Of a stretch of DNA of 39,537 nucleotides, positions 23,069 through 31,496 are shown piece by piece; position 1 is the first letter of the stretch, and every line of letters begins with the position of its first letter. The stretch spans positions 1 to 39,537 of the forward strand of contig JAADHJ010000020.1 in assembly GCA_013151915.1 (NCBI GenBank), in the 5' to 3' direction. The stretch comes from Deltaproteobacteria bacterium. Lineage in GTDB: Bacteria; BMS3Abin14. The notes beneath the pieces were generated by a model. The model was not told the origin of the DNA. It did no database searches and saw only the letters and a list, made by a program, of their open reading frames with translations. The position numbers were made by a program, and so were the translations under genes.

Positions 23069-24121
23069 ATGAAGAGAAAGACCTTCATGGAATTGACTGT
23101 GGGATCTCTTGTGCTCGTGGGACTCGCGGCCGCCTTGGTCATGGTGCTTACCATTGCCAACCGTCAGAATGTCTTTGTGAAAAGGTACAAATTGTTTGCC
23201 ATCTTCGACAGTGTGGGTGGGCTTAAGGTAGGGGCCCCGGTGTTCCTTTCCGGGGTCGAGGTCGGGACCGTGAACTCTATTTCCTTCACCGGAACGGGCG
23301 GTGTCAGAGTAACCCTTCAGATTCAAAAGAGCTACCAGGACAGGATCAAGGAGGACTCCATGGCAACCATCGGTTCGGTTGGGCTCCTGGGTGACAAGAG
23401 TGTCGAGGTTACGGTCGGCTCGCCGGACGCGTTGTCCCTGAAGCCGGGTTTGTTGCTGAGAACCCAGTCTCCCATCTCCATCAACGCCCTTCTGGAAAGT
23501 GTAACCCCCCTGCGCCGCAGGCTGGAGGAGGTCCTGATCAACCTGGGGAAGATAACCGGGGAACTTGCCGATGACCGCCAGGCATTGGGAAAGGGTCTTC
23601 TGGCCGCCGCCGATCTTATGGATGGGATTTCCAAAGGTAAGGGAACATTGGGACGGCTGGTTAAGGACGACAGGATGTACGACAATCTTGCACGGACGGT
23701 GAAGGCGGCCGGGGAAACGGCCGCGTCTTTGAAAGAGCTTGCGGACAGGGTGATTCCCATGGTGGAGGAAATCCGTATAACCGTCAAAAATGTTCAGACT
23801 ACCTCAGAAAAATTTCCTGAAATTTCCAGGGAGACTTCACGTTTCCTGGCATCGGCGGGAAAAACCCTGAGCAAACTGGATGCCATCGCTGATGATGTCA
23901 AAAAGTCCTCCAATGAAATACCGGGCATCCTGATCTCCGTAGGTAAGACGGCGGACAACCTCGCGGAGGCGTCCAATGAACTTCCGGGTGCCGCGAGGAG
24001 CCTCAGAGGAACCATGGAGGAGTCGGAGAGGGTCGTAGAGGCGGTCAAGGGGAACTGGATGTTGAAGGGGGCTTTCCCCACGGATGCAGGTCCCTCAACG
24101 GTGGAGGTCGACCGGCGATGA
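23069..24121 (+). CDS. mlaD: MCE-domain lipid transport protein MlaD
   Basis: The 350-residue product has an N-terminal transmembrane helix (about residues 8-30), then an MCE domain: YKLFAIFDSVGGLKVGAPVFLSGVEVGTVNSISF with a VGLLGDKSVEVT strand. A long helical C-terminal part follows, with coiled-coil-like segments (SLKELADRVIPMVEEIRITVKNVQ and later SRETSRFLASAGKTL). This tail is much longer than in E. coli MlaD (about 183 residues) and suggests a tube or a span into the periplasm. ATG at 23069 with GGGAGA upstream is preferred over ATG 23054. Its last four bases overlap the TPR lipoprotein gene. Confidence 0.92.
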   Translation: MKRKTFMELTVGSLVLVGLAAALVMVLTIANRQNVFVKRYKLFAIFDSVGGLKVGAPVFLSGVEVGTVNSISFTGTGGVRVTLQIQKSYQDRIKEDSMATIGSVGLLGDKSVEVTVGSPDALSLKPGLLLRTQSPISINALLESVTPLRRRLEEVLINLGKITGELADDRQALGKGLLAAADLMDGISKGKGTLGRLVKDDRMYDNLARTVKAAGETAASLKELADRVIPMVEEIRITVKNVQTTSEKFPEISRETSRFLASAGKTLSKLDAIADDVKKSSNEIPGILISVGKTADNLAEASNELPGAARSLRGTMEESERVVEAVKGNWMLKGAFPTDAGPSTVEVDRR

Positions 24122-24966
24122 AGCGTGCGGCCACGATCAGCGGCGTTGTAGCTTTCCTGGTGATTTTTCTTTCCGGCTGTCTGGGCAACCGTCCCGTTAA
24201 GCACCCCACGCTTGAAGATGAGGCCCGGACTTACGCCCGGAGATATGATGGGGATTTATCACTTGGACGATATCATCAGGCCATCAGGGACGCCATGCAT
24301 TCCCTGGCAATCTACCGTGCCCTGGACATGGAAAGGGAAACCGCCATCTCCCTGAACAACCTGGGTGCGGTCCAGGATCGATTGGGGATGGTGGATAAAG
24401 CACTTGCCTCATACAGGGAAGCCATCGCCTTGTCGAGAGAAATCAACGACGATGGCACCCTCGCCGCCTCGTTAAACAACCTTGCCGGAACCCTGGCCAC
24501 AACAAACCCGGCCCAGGCCGCAACACTGGCCAATGAGGCCGGGGATATCGCATCGGCCAGGGGCTTGACCATCGTAAAGGCCAGAACCTTGAGTGTCCTG
24601 GCAACCATCTCCTTTGCTTCGGGTGATTTGAAAAAGGCGGGGACCCTTTGCAGACAGGCGCTGAAATTAAGCGCCGGGGGTGGTGGTGAGAGCGTCAGGG
24701 CCGCCTGTCTGGCAACACTGGGAAGGCTGCTGGCTCGTTCCGGAGACCCTGATGCCGGGCTGGAATCGGTCAAGTCCGGCCTGGCCATTGACAGGGAACG
24801 TGGCGACCCTTTTTCCATTGCCAGGGATTATCAGGCTATGGCAGAGGTTCAGGATGCCATGCACGACATGGATGGCGCCGAGAAAAGTCTTGAAAAGGCC
24901 GAACATATCCTGAGATTCCTCGGTCTGCAGCCCGTTAATGATGACTTTTCACGACCCAATCATTAA
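24118..24966 (+). CDS. TPR-containing lipoprotein at the end of the mla operon
   Basis: The 282-residue product starts in a 4-bp ATGA overlap with mlaD. It has a lipoprotein signal (FLVIFLSGC, Cys21). The body is tetratricopeptide repeats: LGRYHQAIRDAMHSLAIYRAL, AISLNNLGAVQDRLGMVDKALASYREAIAL, LAASLNNLAGTLA, and ARDYQAMAEVQDAMHDMDGAEKSLEKAEHIL. TPRs bind other proteins. Its place suggests a partner of the lipid transporter, perhaps instead of MlaC or an outer membrane component; this is inference. Its stop overlaps, head-on, the stop of tupC (TTAA). Confidence 0.85.
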   Translation: MKRAATISGVVAFLVIFLSGCLGNRPVKHPTLEDEARTYARRYDGDLSLGRYHQAIRDAMHSLAIYRALDMERETAISLNNLGAVQDRLGMVDKALASYREAIALSREINDDGTLAASLNNLAGTLATTNPAQAATLANEAGDIASARGLTIVKARTLSVLATISFASGDLKKAGTLCRQALKLSAGGGGESVRAACLATLGRLLARSGDPDAGLESVKSGLAIDRERGDPFSIARDYQAMAEVQDAMHDMDGAEKSLEKAEHILRFLGLQPVNDDFSRPNH

Positions 24967-25970
24967 TAGATTTTCACCGACTCCGCCTTGAAGATCAGGG
25001 TTATCTCCTCCCCCAGTTTTAACTCCATACGGGCGTATGATTGGGTGGTTATACGGGAGGTGAGCGACTCGCCCACCTCCACCCGGAGATCCACCGATCC
25101 GTTTCTTTCCTGAATGCCGGAGATCTTCCCCGAAAATGCATTTCTTGCGCTGGTGGATCCGGGCTCGCGGCTGACCAGAATGGACTCCGGGGGGATCGAG
25201 GCCGTGCGTGAACCTTCCTTTCCCTGCGGCACGGCGATGGTTATCCGTCCCGTATCAAAAACCCAGCCTCCTCCGGCCTGGTAGAGGGCCCCCTTGAATA
25301 CGTTTTCCATTGCGCCGTTAGAAACCGTCCCCTCCAGAATCGTTGCCACCTTGTCGGCCAGTCTGAAGGCCCTGTCCAGATTATGTGTGGTGAGGATAAC
25401 GGTCGTTCCCTCATCCCGGCATGTTTCCAGGAGCACCCTTTCCATCACTGCCTGGCTGGCTGCATCCACGTTGGCCATTGGCTCGTCGAGGAGGAGCAGA
25501 TCGGGTTTCATTACAATGGCCCTGGCGAGGGCTACCCTCTGGGCCTCGCCTCCGGAAAGTTCCGCGCACCTCCTCATCTCAAAACCGGGGAGCCCCACCG
25601 CGCTCAGCGCACTTTTTACCAGCCGGGCCATCTCCTCTCTGGAAGTTCCGCGGACACGGAGGGGATAGGACACGTTTCCCTCTACGGTACTTCTGAACAG
25701 GTAGGGGAGTTGGAGAACGATACCGGTCCTTCGCCGGAAAGCCGCCATGGCGGCTTTCCCCCCGGAGTAAAGGTCCCTCCCCTCAAACAGGATCCGGCCC
25801 GCGGTAGGGGAAATAAGATGTCCCAACAGCATCAGCAGGGTGCTTTTGCCCGAACCGTTGGGTCCCGTAAGGGCGGTAATACAGCTCTCGCCGACCAGGA
25901 GATCCGGGATGTTCAATACCCGGTGTTCTCCATAATCAAATAAGAGATTTTCGATTTTAAACAGAGCCAT
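24963..25970 (-). CDS. tupC: Tungstate/molybdate ABC transporter ATPase with TOBE domain
   Basis: The 335-residue product starts at an ATG 5 bp after the permease stop. Seen: Walker A GPNGSGKST (about residues 38-46), signature ELSGGEAQRVALARAIV, Walker B LLLLDEPMANVD, and H-loop TTVILTTHNL. After about residue 255 there is a TOBE/Mop-type domain (ARNAFSGKISGIQERNGSVDLRVEVGESLTSRITTQSYARM), common in molybdate and tungstate ATPases, which may bind the oxyanion and feed back on transport. The open frame runs upstream to 26228 but lies in the permease gene, so the later start is used. The tup name rests on the binding protein in the same operon. Confidence 0.88.
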   Translation of the reverse strand: MALFKIENLLFDYGEHRVLNIPDLLVGESCITALTGPNGSGKSTLLMLLGHLISPTAGRILFEGRDLYSGGKAAMAAFRRRTGIVLQLPYLFRSTVEGNVSYPLRVRGTSREEMARLVKSALSAVGLPGFEMRRCAELSGGEAQRVALARAIVMKPDLLLLDEPMANVDAASQAVMERVLLETCRDEGTTVILTTHNLDRAFRLADKVATILEGTVSNGAMENVFKGALYQAGGGWVFDTGRITIAVPQGKEGSRTASIPPESILVSREPGSTSARNAFSGKISGIQERNGSVDLRVEVGESLTSRITTQSYARMELKLGEEITLIFKAESVKIY

Positions 25971-25975
25971 CCTGG

Positions 25976-26662
25976 TCAGTACTTCTGGAATCTGCGGAAG
26001 AGCAGGTTGACGGTAAATGCCACGGAAAGGAGGATAATCCCCAGGGCCATGCCAAGGGCGAACTCGCCCTTTCCCGTCTCCAGGGCGACGGCCGTGGTTA
26101 TGGTTCGGGTGTAGCCTCTTATGTTGCCCCCCAGCATCATGGCTGACCCGACCTCCGCGATGACCCTGCCGAACCCGTTGATAATCGCGGCCATGAGGGC
26201 AAAACGGGCCTCGATCAGAACTGCCCATGAGGCCTGCCGGGCACTGGCCCCGAGGCTTATGGCGGTCAGGGAAGCCCTGTCGTCAACCGCGTTGACTGCG
26301 GCAACGGTGAGTCCCACGATGAGGGGAACGGCGAGAATAATATCACCGATGATGATCCCGGTAGGGGTAAACAGGAGATCGAGAAACCCCAGGGGCCCAC
26401 GGCGGGACAACAGGGAGTAACAGAAGAGTCCGACGACGACTGTGGGGAGGGCCATGAGGGTGTTGAGCAGGGTTAACAGGGCTCCCTTGCCGGGAAACTC
26501 CTTCGTTGCGATGATATATGCTGTGGGTATGCCCACGATGGCCGCGGTCAGGGTGGCCGTTCCCGCGACCCGAAGTGATAGCAGGGCGATGGTAAATACC
26601 TCGTGGTCGAAGTTGACCAGCAGGCGAAGGGCCCCTATGAAGGCGTTGATCAGGTACTCCAT
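25976..26662 (-). CDS. tupB: Tungstate ABC transporter permease
   Basis: The 228-residue membrane protein has about six helices and the inner-membrane component signature at ALLSLRVAGTATLTAAIVGIPTAY and the EAA-type loop DRASLTAISLGASARQASWAVLIEARFALMAAIINGFGRVIAEVGSAMMLGG. The length and ending (VAFTVNLLFRRFQKY) are those of TupB/WtpB-like permeases. It lies between the binding protein gene (52 bp) and the ATPase gene (5 bp). Confidence 0.9.
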   Translation of the reverse strand: MEYLINAFIGALRLLVNFDHEVFTIALLSLRVAGTATLTAAIVGIPTAYIIATKEFPGKGALLTLLNTLMALPTVVVGLFCYSLLSRRGPLGFLDLLFTPTGIIIGDIILAVPLIVGLTVAAVNAVDDRASLTAISLGASARQASWAVLIEARFALMAAIINGFGRVIAEVGSAMMLGGNIRGYTRTITTAVALETGKGEFALGMALGIILLSVAFTVNLLFRRFQKY

Positions 26663-26714
26663 TACCCTCCCCTGGGATTTTCCATCGTGTTATTTGACCC
26701 GGCCAAAGCTTATA

Positions 26715-27593
26715 TTACCGAGGTTTTGTAACATTCCCGGCGGCTGGAGGCTGCTGCCCCGCAATGGGAACGAATATCACGTTTCCGAACCTGTCCTTGA
26801 ATCCGCCGATAAGCCGCTGACCCTCCGGGGATGTCATGAATTCGATGAGTTTCGTGGCCCCGTCATAATTGGAATCGGGGTGCTTCTCCGGGTTGACCGC
26901 GATGATCCCGTAGGGGTTGTAGAGGAGTGGGGACCGCTTGTGAAAATCCGGGACCAATTCAACTTTGTCGGCGTATTTGAGATAGGACCCCTGATCGGAC
27001 AGGGTATAGCCGCGCTTCTCGTCGGCCATGGTCAAGGTTCCGCCCATTCCTCTTCCCGATTCCAGGTACCAGGGCTTTGCCTGAGGGACCTTCCCCAGTG
27101 CCTTGATCCAGATGGCCTTCTCTTTCACATGGGTGCCCGAACCGTCTCCGCGGGATATGAAGGGACTTCCGGAACGGGCGATCTTTCGAAAAGCCTCGAC
27201 GGCGGTGGGGGCGGAGCCTATCCCCGCAGGATCCTCCTTCGGTCCGACGATGATAAAGTAATTGGCCATTACGGGCCGGCGGTCAATGCCGAACCCGGCG
27301 TCCACGAATGCCTTTTCAAGGGCAGGGGCATGTACCAAGGTGACGTCCACATCCCCGTTTTCAGCAAGCTTGAGGGCCTTGCCGGTCCCAACGGCGATGA
27401 CGTCGACCCTGATGCCGTATTTGTCCTCAAAGATAGGCAGAATGTAGTCAAGGAGTCCGGTATTGTCGGTACTGGTTGTGGAGGAAAGCTTGAGACGGTT
27501 TCCGGCAGCCGCGTAAGGCACATTTAACGCGTATATGAGAATTCCCGTAACAAACAGAAGGGCAAGCCCGATTCTTGTCCTGTTTCTATTCAT
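26715..27593 (-). CDS. tupA: Tungstate-binding periplasmic protein
   Basis: The 292-residue product has a signal peptide (IGLALLFVTGILIYALNVPYAAAG). The mature N-terminus has the TupA signature LSSTTSTDNTGLLDYILPIFE, which contacts the oxyanion. Further TupA-like blocks are DVTLVHAPALEKAFVD, FISRGDGSGTHVKEKAIW, and ESGRGMGGTLTMADEKRGYTLSD. TupA proteins prefer tungstate to molybdate. GGGAGG lies 8 bp before the ATG. It is the first structural gene after the regulator, 64 bp downstream of it. Tungstate would supply enzymes such as formate dehydrogenase or aldehyde oxidoreductases, none of which are in the window. Confidence 0.92.
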   Translation of the reverse strand: MNRNRTRIGLALLFVTGILIYALNVPYAAAGNRLKLSSTTSTDNTGLLDYILPIFEDKYGIRVDVIAVGTGKALKLAENGDVDVTLVHAPALEKAFVDAGFGIDRRPVMANYFIIVGPKEDPAGIGSAPTAVEAFRKIARSGSPFISRGDGSGTHVKEKAIWIKALGKVPQAKPWYLESGRGMGGTLTMADEKRGYTLSDQGSYLKYADKVELVPDFHKRSPLLYNPYGIIAVNPEKHPDSNYDGATKLIEFMTSPEGQRLIGGFKDRFGNVIFVPIAGQQPPAAGNVTKPR

Positions 27594-27657
27594 GAATAAA
27601 TCCTCCCTGTGTTCCAATATGATAGGGTCGTAAAAAGTCCATGAATGGCTATGGCTG

Positions 27658-28569
27658 TTATATTGTCTCAGTGAGTATCCGACCTGCACCGGAAATGTCG
27701 TAGCCTGTCAGGCCGGCTGCAATCCCTGTAAATTCGCCGGTATTCAAAAGGCCGAAAAAGTTCTGGATCTCTTTTTGAAAAAAAGTATCCCGGTATACCA
27801 CCAGGTCGAACCGTTCCAGGAAAAGGGGAATGAAGTCGAGGCCCAACATCTCCGCGACGGCCTGGATAGCAAGGCCGACATCCGCTTGTCCTTTCATTAC
27901 CGATACACCGACCTCCATGTGGCTGCCGAGGGTCGGACTGTCATCGGCAAACCCCGAGCGGTCTGTGCCGAGGCGATCAAGTTCCCTTTCGAGGCGAAGA
28001 CGTGTGCCGGTCCCGACCTCACGACCGGCCCATCGTCGTCCGCCGGCCAGGGTATCCTCCAGGGTGTGGATTCCCAGTGGGTTGCCCTTGGGGAGAAGGA
28101 GCCCCTGTGTCCTTACCGCCATGGAGACCGCCACGGCCCTTTGATCGAAATGGTCGGCAAGATAATCTGCATCCTGGTGAGCGTCACCCGAGGGGTGGAG
28201 ATGGACCGCGGCAGCATGGCAAAGCCCCCTTTTCAGGGCCAGGATTCCCTCGGTGCTGCCGGCCCTCGATTGCAGGGGGATTGTCTCGGTAAACCGCCTT
28301 CGAAAGAGGGAAATCAACCGGACAAGAAGGGGATCATCGCTTCCCGCAATGAGGAGAAGGCCCTGCGCCCTTTGGGCGAAAGACCATTCTTCCGGAAAAT
28401 CGGCCACACCGGATTCAATCCACCTGTCCACCAGGTGACGGGGAAAAAGCCATTTTCCGGTTATCTTGGTCCCGGGAAGCCCGCGGTTGTGGATAAGGCT
28501 ATAGACCTGCTTTTCGTTAATACTCAGATATTCAGCAACCTCGCGGGTGTCGAGGAAAGAACTTATCAA
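27658..28569 (-). CDS. HTH regulator with periplasmic-binding-protein-like domain, next to tupABC
   Basis: The 303-residue product has an N-terminal excisionase/MerR-like helix-turn-helix (FLDTREVAEYLSINEKQVYSLIHNRGLPGTKITGKWLFPRHLVDRWI) and a C-terminal PBP-like domain (LLLIAGSDDPLLVRLISLF... ILALKRGLCHAAAVHL... GNPLGI... KGQADVGLAIQAVAEMLGLDFIPL). Proteins of this kind are often encoded with molybdate or tungstate transport or molybdopterin genes. It is the first gene of the tup operon, so it probably senses tungstate, molybdate or the cofactor. The TTG at 28569 is preferred because AAGGAGG lies 5 bp upstream; a TTG at 28611 is also possible. It has no signal peptide. Confidence 0.85.
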   Translation of the reverse strand: MISSFLDTREVAEYLSINEKQVYSLIHNRGLPGTKITGKWLFPRHLVDRWIESGVADFPEEWSFAQRAQGLLLIAGSDDPLLVRLISLFRRRFTETIPLQSRAGSTEGILALKRGLCHAAAVHLHPSGDAHQDADYLADHFDQRAVAVSMAVRTQGLLLPKGNPLGIHTLEDTLAGGRRWAGREVGTGTRLRLERELDRLGTDRSGFADDSPTLGSHMEVGVSVMKGQADVGLAIQAVAEMLGLDFIPLFLERFDLVVYRDTFFQKEIQNFFGLLNTGEFTGIAAGLTGYDISGAGRILTETI

Positions 28570-29270
28570 GCGTGCCTCCTTTGCGGTGGATGGTAATGAA
28601 GTTACCCTCAAAAAATGGTAGGATCAAGAAAATTATTACAAAAAATAACTATATATTACATTAATGGAGCCTTGTTGGAAGTCCGGCACCAATTCGGAGC
28701 ACGGGGTTTCACGCAGAAGGGCGTATTTTGCGGTGAATCAACCCCCCAGACCCCAGACCCTACTCTTAAAGCCTTTGCATTGGTTTTAGGGGTCTGTTAT
28801 CATTTTCGGATAGAAATTGTTCATGTTGATGACTTTGCAAAAAGTCATCAACGCGCCCATGTGCGGGGCGCTCAAATTGAAGATTTGTGAGGGAAGTGAA
28901 AATGACATTTTTCGCTTTCCGTGGAGTAAAAAGGCATAGAAGGACCTTTTACGATTCTATAAATATGGTTCATCCGGTTAATGCGTACCTTTATTATTAT
29001 TTTGCCGTCATTGCGAGGAGCATCGAGGGAAACGAGAGTGACGCGACAATCCCAGGCGGAGCTGAAAAGCTCGTCACGGCGCCCTCCGGCCGCTATGGGA
29101 TCGCTTCCGCCGTCGCCCTACAGGCTATGGCGGACAGGTCACATGGGTTACAGCTTCCGCCGTCGCTCTTCGAGCTATGGCGGGACAGGCGTGATGACAA
29201 ATGGCGGGGTATGGTCCTCATCCAGGTACTCATTTCCAGGATGAATCTATAAATATTAATTGGGGGATAA
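28570..29270. repeat. Long intergenic region made of repeats
   Basis: Upstream of the tup regulator lies an AT-rich stretch (28612-28670) that may hold its promoter. A forward hairpin repeat covers 28829-28966 (GATGACTTTGC/GCAAAAAGTCATC arms, then TTTCGCTTTCCGTGGAGTAA), followed at once by a full copy of the large repeat at 28967-29247. The open frame at 28887-29252 is only repeat sequence. No gene is seen. Confidence 0.75.
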
Positions 29271-29819
29271 ATGGAGGACAGGGTCAGACAGCTCGAAAGC
29301 GATATCCAGACGCTGAAGACACGGTACGATCAGTATTTTCTCGGGGTGCTGAAACGGCCTCCTGAGAAACTGGCCGGTGATGTCGCCAGGGAGGTACGTC
29401 GGTTTTCGACGGTCACTATAACCAATACCGCACTGCGGTTTCGGGTCCAGCAGGCCATCTCCCGATATAATATCTTCCTTCAATATTGGCAGCGGAACCT
29501 TCGGGATATCGAAGAGGGAAAGACCCCCAGAAGGAGAAGGGTTGTAAACGACGGTGAGTCTCTCCAGTCGGGCGTTATTGAGATATCCTCTCCGGAAGAG
29601 GACAGGGAGCAGATGAACTCGCTCTTTATGGTCCTGGACAGGACATACAGAAAAAATACGGGCCGGCCGGGCCCGACTATTGCCAGTGTCCGAAAAATGG
29701 TAGGTAATCAAACACGGATGATAAGGGAAAAATACAGTTGTGATCGTGTCGCTTACCGTGTGGAGTATAAAGACGGAAAGGTGAGAATCAAGGCCGCCCC
29801 TGTAGGTGTGAAGAGGTAG
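29271..29819 (+). CDS. MXAN_5187 C-terminal-domain-like protein
   Basis: The 182-residue product begins with a coiled-coil-like helix (MEDRVRQLESDIQTLKTRYDQYFLG), then KRPPEKLAGDVAREVRRF, NTALRFRVQQAISRYNIFLQYWQRNLRDIEEG. These segments are typical of the domain named after M. xanthus MXAN_5187, found in myxobacteria and other deltaproteobacteria with unknown role. A basic tail follows. It is first in a seven-gene run leading to the SPFH and NfeD genes; the next gene starts 13 bp on. GGGGG lies upstream of the ATG. Confidence 0.75.
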   Translation: MEDRVRQLESDIQTLKTRYDQYFLGVLKRPPEKLAGDVAREVRRFSTVTITNTALRFRVQQAISRYNIFLQYWQRNLRDIEEGKTPRRRRVVNDGESLQSGVIEISSPEEDREQMNSLFMVLDRTYRKNTGRPGPTIASVRKMVGNQTRMIREKYSCDRVAYRVEYKDGKVRIKAAPVGVKR

Positions 29820-29831
29820 AGAGAAAATATC

Positions 29832-30353
29832 ATGGCTCAATCCAAAGTTGCCGGACTTCTCGAATCTTTGACCCGCCTGATACCGGGCATCTCCGGCTAC
29901 CAGGCGAGGGAAAAACGACGGGGCGCCGACAAAGCGGTCCGGGAGAAAGCCGCCGGCGCGGTAATCCGCTGCAGGGGAAAGATCTCAAGGTTGATCACGG
30001 CAATGTCCAGGAAGGGTGACCTGGCTTCCTTGAAGTCCATTGGAGAACTGGAACGGGTCGCCATAAGACTGGAAAGGCTTGAGGATGAGCTTCGCCATGC
30101 AGTATACGGTTACACAGGCTTTTTCGACGAAACCGGAGTCGCCCAGGAGGAGTTGGGGCTCCTTTACGAGTTTGACATAGAACTGTTAAGTGAGTCTGAA
30201 AAACTTGAAGGGCTTGTGCCCGACCGGCAGTCCGGGACCACCGAAGGCTGGCTCGAATCCTTGAGCAACACCGTGGATGCTGTTCAGAGATCTTTCGAGG
30301 CTCGGAAACGGGTTGTCGAGAGGAAAGGCAATGGGTGTGAGGTGGCCGAATGA
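29832..30353 (+). CDS. Helical protein of the SPFH operon, function unknown
   Basis: The 173-residue product is almost wholly helical and rich in Glu, Arg and Lys, with possible coiled-coil segments (GDLASLKSIGELERVAIRLERLEDELRHAVYGYTGFF and SESEKLEGLV). It has no signal peptide or Cys. Its stop overlaps the start of the SPFH gene (ATGA, 4 bp), so the two are made together. The role may be like YdjH or PspA-type partners in Bacillus ydjFGHI, but I see no homology that proves it. Confidence 0.72.
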   Translation: MAQSKVAGLLESLTRLIPGISGYQAREKRRGADKAVREKAAGAVIRCRGKISRLITAMSRKGDLASLKSIGELERVAIRLERLEDELRHAVYGYTGFFDETGVAQEELGLLYEFDIELLSESEKLEGLVPDRQSGTTEGWLESLSNTVDAVQRSFEARKRVVERKGNGCEVAE

Positions 30354-31477
30354 GCGAGTTTATCGAGGTCCTGGAATGGATTGATGAAACCGGCGAGGAA
30401 ATGGTGCACCGCGTTCCTCCCGCAGGAACGGGAGAGATCAAGTTCGGGGCCCAGCTGGTGGTTAACGAAAACCAGGCCGCTGTATTTTTCCGGGATGGTC
30501 GCGCCCTGGACGTGCTTGGTCCCGGGCGGCAAACCCTTACTACCCAGAATCTCCCTCTTCTGACCAAAGCATTGAGCCTTCCTTTCGGCTTCCGGAGTCC
30601 CTTCAGGGTGGCCGTCTATTTTGTGGCGATGAAGACCTTCACAAATCTTACCTGGGGTACGAGAGACCCCGTGGCCTTTCGTGACAGTGAATTAGGCATG
30701 GTCCGGCTCCGGGGTAACGGAAATTTCACCATCAGGATTTTGCAGCCCATGCTTTTTGTAAACGTGGTCGCCGGGACGCAGGGCATCTACACCACCGACG
30801 AGATAGCTGATTTTCTGAGGGGCATCATCGTATCGAGGATCAACGACCTCCTGGGTGAAAGCCTTGATACCCTCCTCAACCTGCCCCAGGTTTATGAAGA
30901 ATTGGGAGCCGCCGCCAAGGCCAGGGTCCGGGACGAGTTTCTCAAATACGGTATCGAACTCAGGGATCTCATCATACGTTCCATTACCCCGCCGGATGAT
31001 GTTCAGAAAATCATCGATGAAAAAGGAAGCATGAAAGCTGTCGGCGAGGGAGACTACCTTCGATTCAAAGCGGCGCAGTTCATGGGCGACGCTGCGGAGA
31101 CAGGGGCGGGAGGAACGACGTCAGGCGCCGGGTCCGGCATGGGTATGGGGCTGGGTGCGGGGCTGGGAATGATGATTCCGGCTTTTCTTAAAGGAGCATT
31201 GAGTGAGGGAGGTAAGAAGGAGCGGGTTAAGGGTTATCCATGTCCCCAGTGCCGTTGTGAACTGCCCGAGGACGCCAGGTTTTGCTACCGATGCGGTACG
31301 CCTGTCGTTAAAGGACAGATCTGCCCCGGATGTCAAACAGATCTGCCCGCCGACGCCAAATTTTGCTTCCGGTGTGGGCAGGAGATAAAGAAGCGGGAGA
31401 CGAAATGCCCTCATTGCGGGAAAAAGGCCCCGGACGGAGCGCGTTTCTGCCTGAATTGCGGCGAGAAGATTCAATAA
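30350..31477 (+). CDS. SPFH-domain protein with three C-terminal zinc ribbons (YdjI-like)
   Basis: The 375-residue product has an SPFH/virion-core-type domain at residues 15-235, like B. subtilis YdjI: EEMVHRVP, VNENQAAVFFRDGRALDVLGPGRQTL, TNLTWGTRDPVAFRDSELGMVRLRGNGNFTIRI, and PPDDVQKIIDEKGSM. A Gly/Met-rich linker with a hydrophobic stretch (GAGLGMMIPAFLKGAL) follows. The last 80 residues have three zinc ribbons, each with two CxxC pairs: CPQC/CYRC, CPGC/CFRC, CPHC/CLNC. It would form membrane-associated assemblies, with the ribbons binding partner proteins. It is coupled to the upstream gene and followed at 19 bp by another zinc-ribbon gene. Confidence 0.87.
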   Translation: MSEFIEVLEWIDETGEEMVHRVPPAGTGEIKFGAQLVVNENQAAVFFRDGRALDVLGPGRQTLTTQNLPLLTKALSLPFGFRSPFRVAVYFVAMKTFTNLTWGTRDPVAFRDSELGMVRLRGNGNFTIRILQPMLFVNVVAGTQGIYTTDEIADFLRGIIVSRINDLLGESLDTLLNLPQVYEELGAAAKARVRDEFLKYGIELRDLIIRSITPPDDVQKIIDEKGSMKAVGEGDYLRFKAAQFMGDAAETGAGGTTSGAGSGMGMGLGAGLGMMIPAFLKGALSEGGKKERVKGYPCPQCRCELPEDARFCYRCGTPVVKGQICPGCQTDLPADAKFCFRCGQEIKKRETKCPHCGKKAPDGARFCLNCGEKIQ

Positions 31478-31496
31478 CCACCCCGTGACCTGATAC

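Noticed and set aside
24963-26228. Long 421-residue form of the ABC ATPase
   Set aside because: The first 86 residues lie over the permease gene in another frame and are low-complexity; the ATG at 25970 fits the family.
28887-29252. 121-residue open frame
   Set aside because: It lies wholly in two repeats; the same peptide pieces (VNAYLYY) appear in another repeat copy at 35916.
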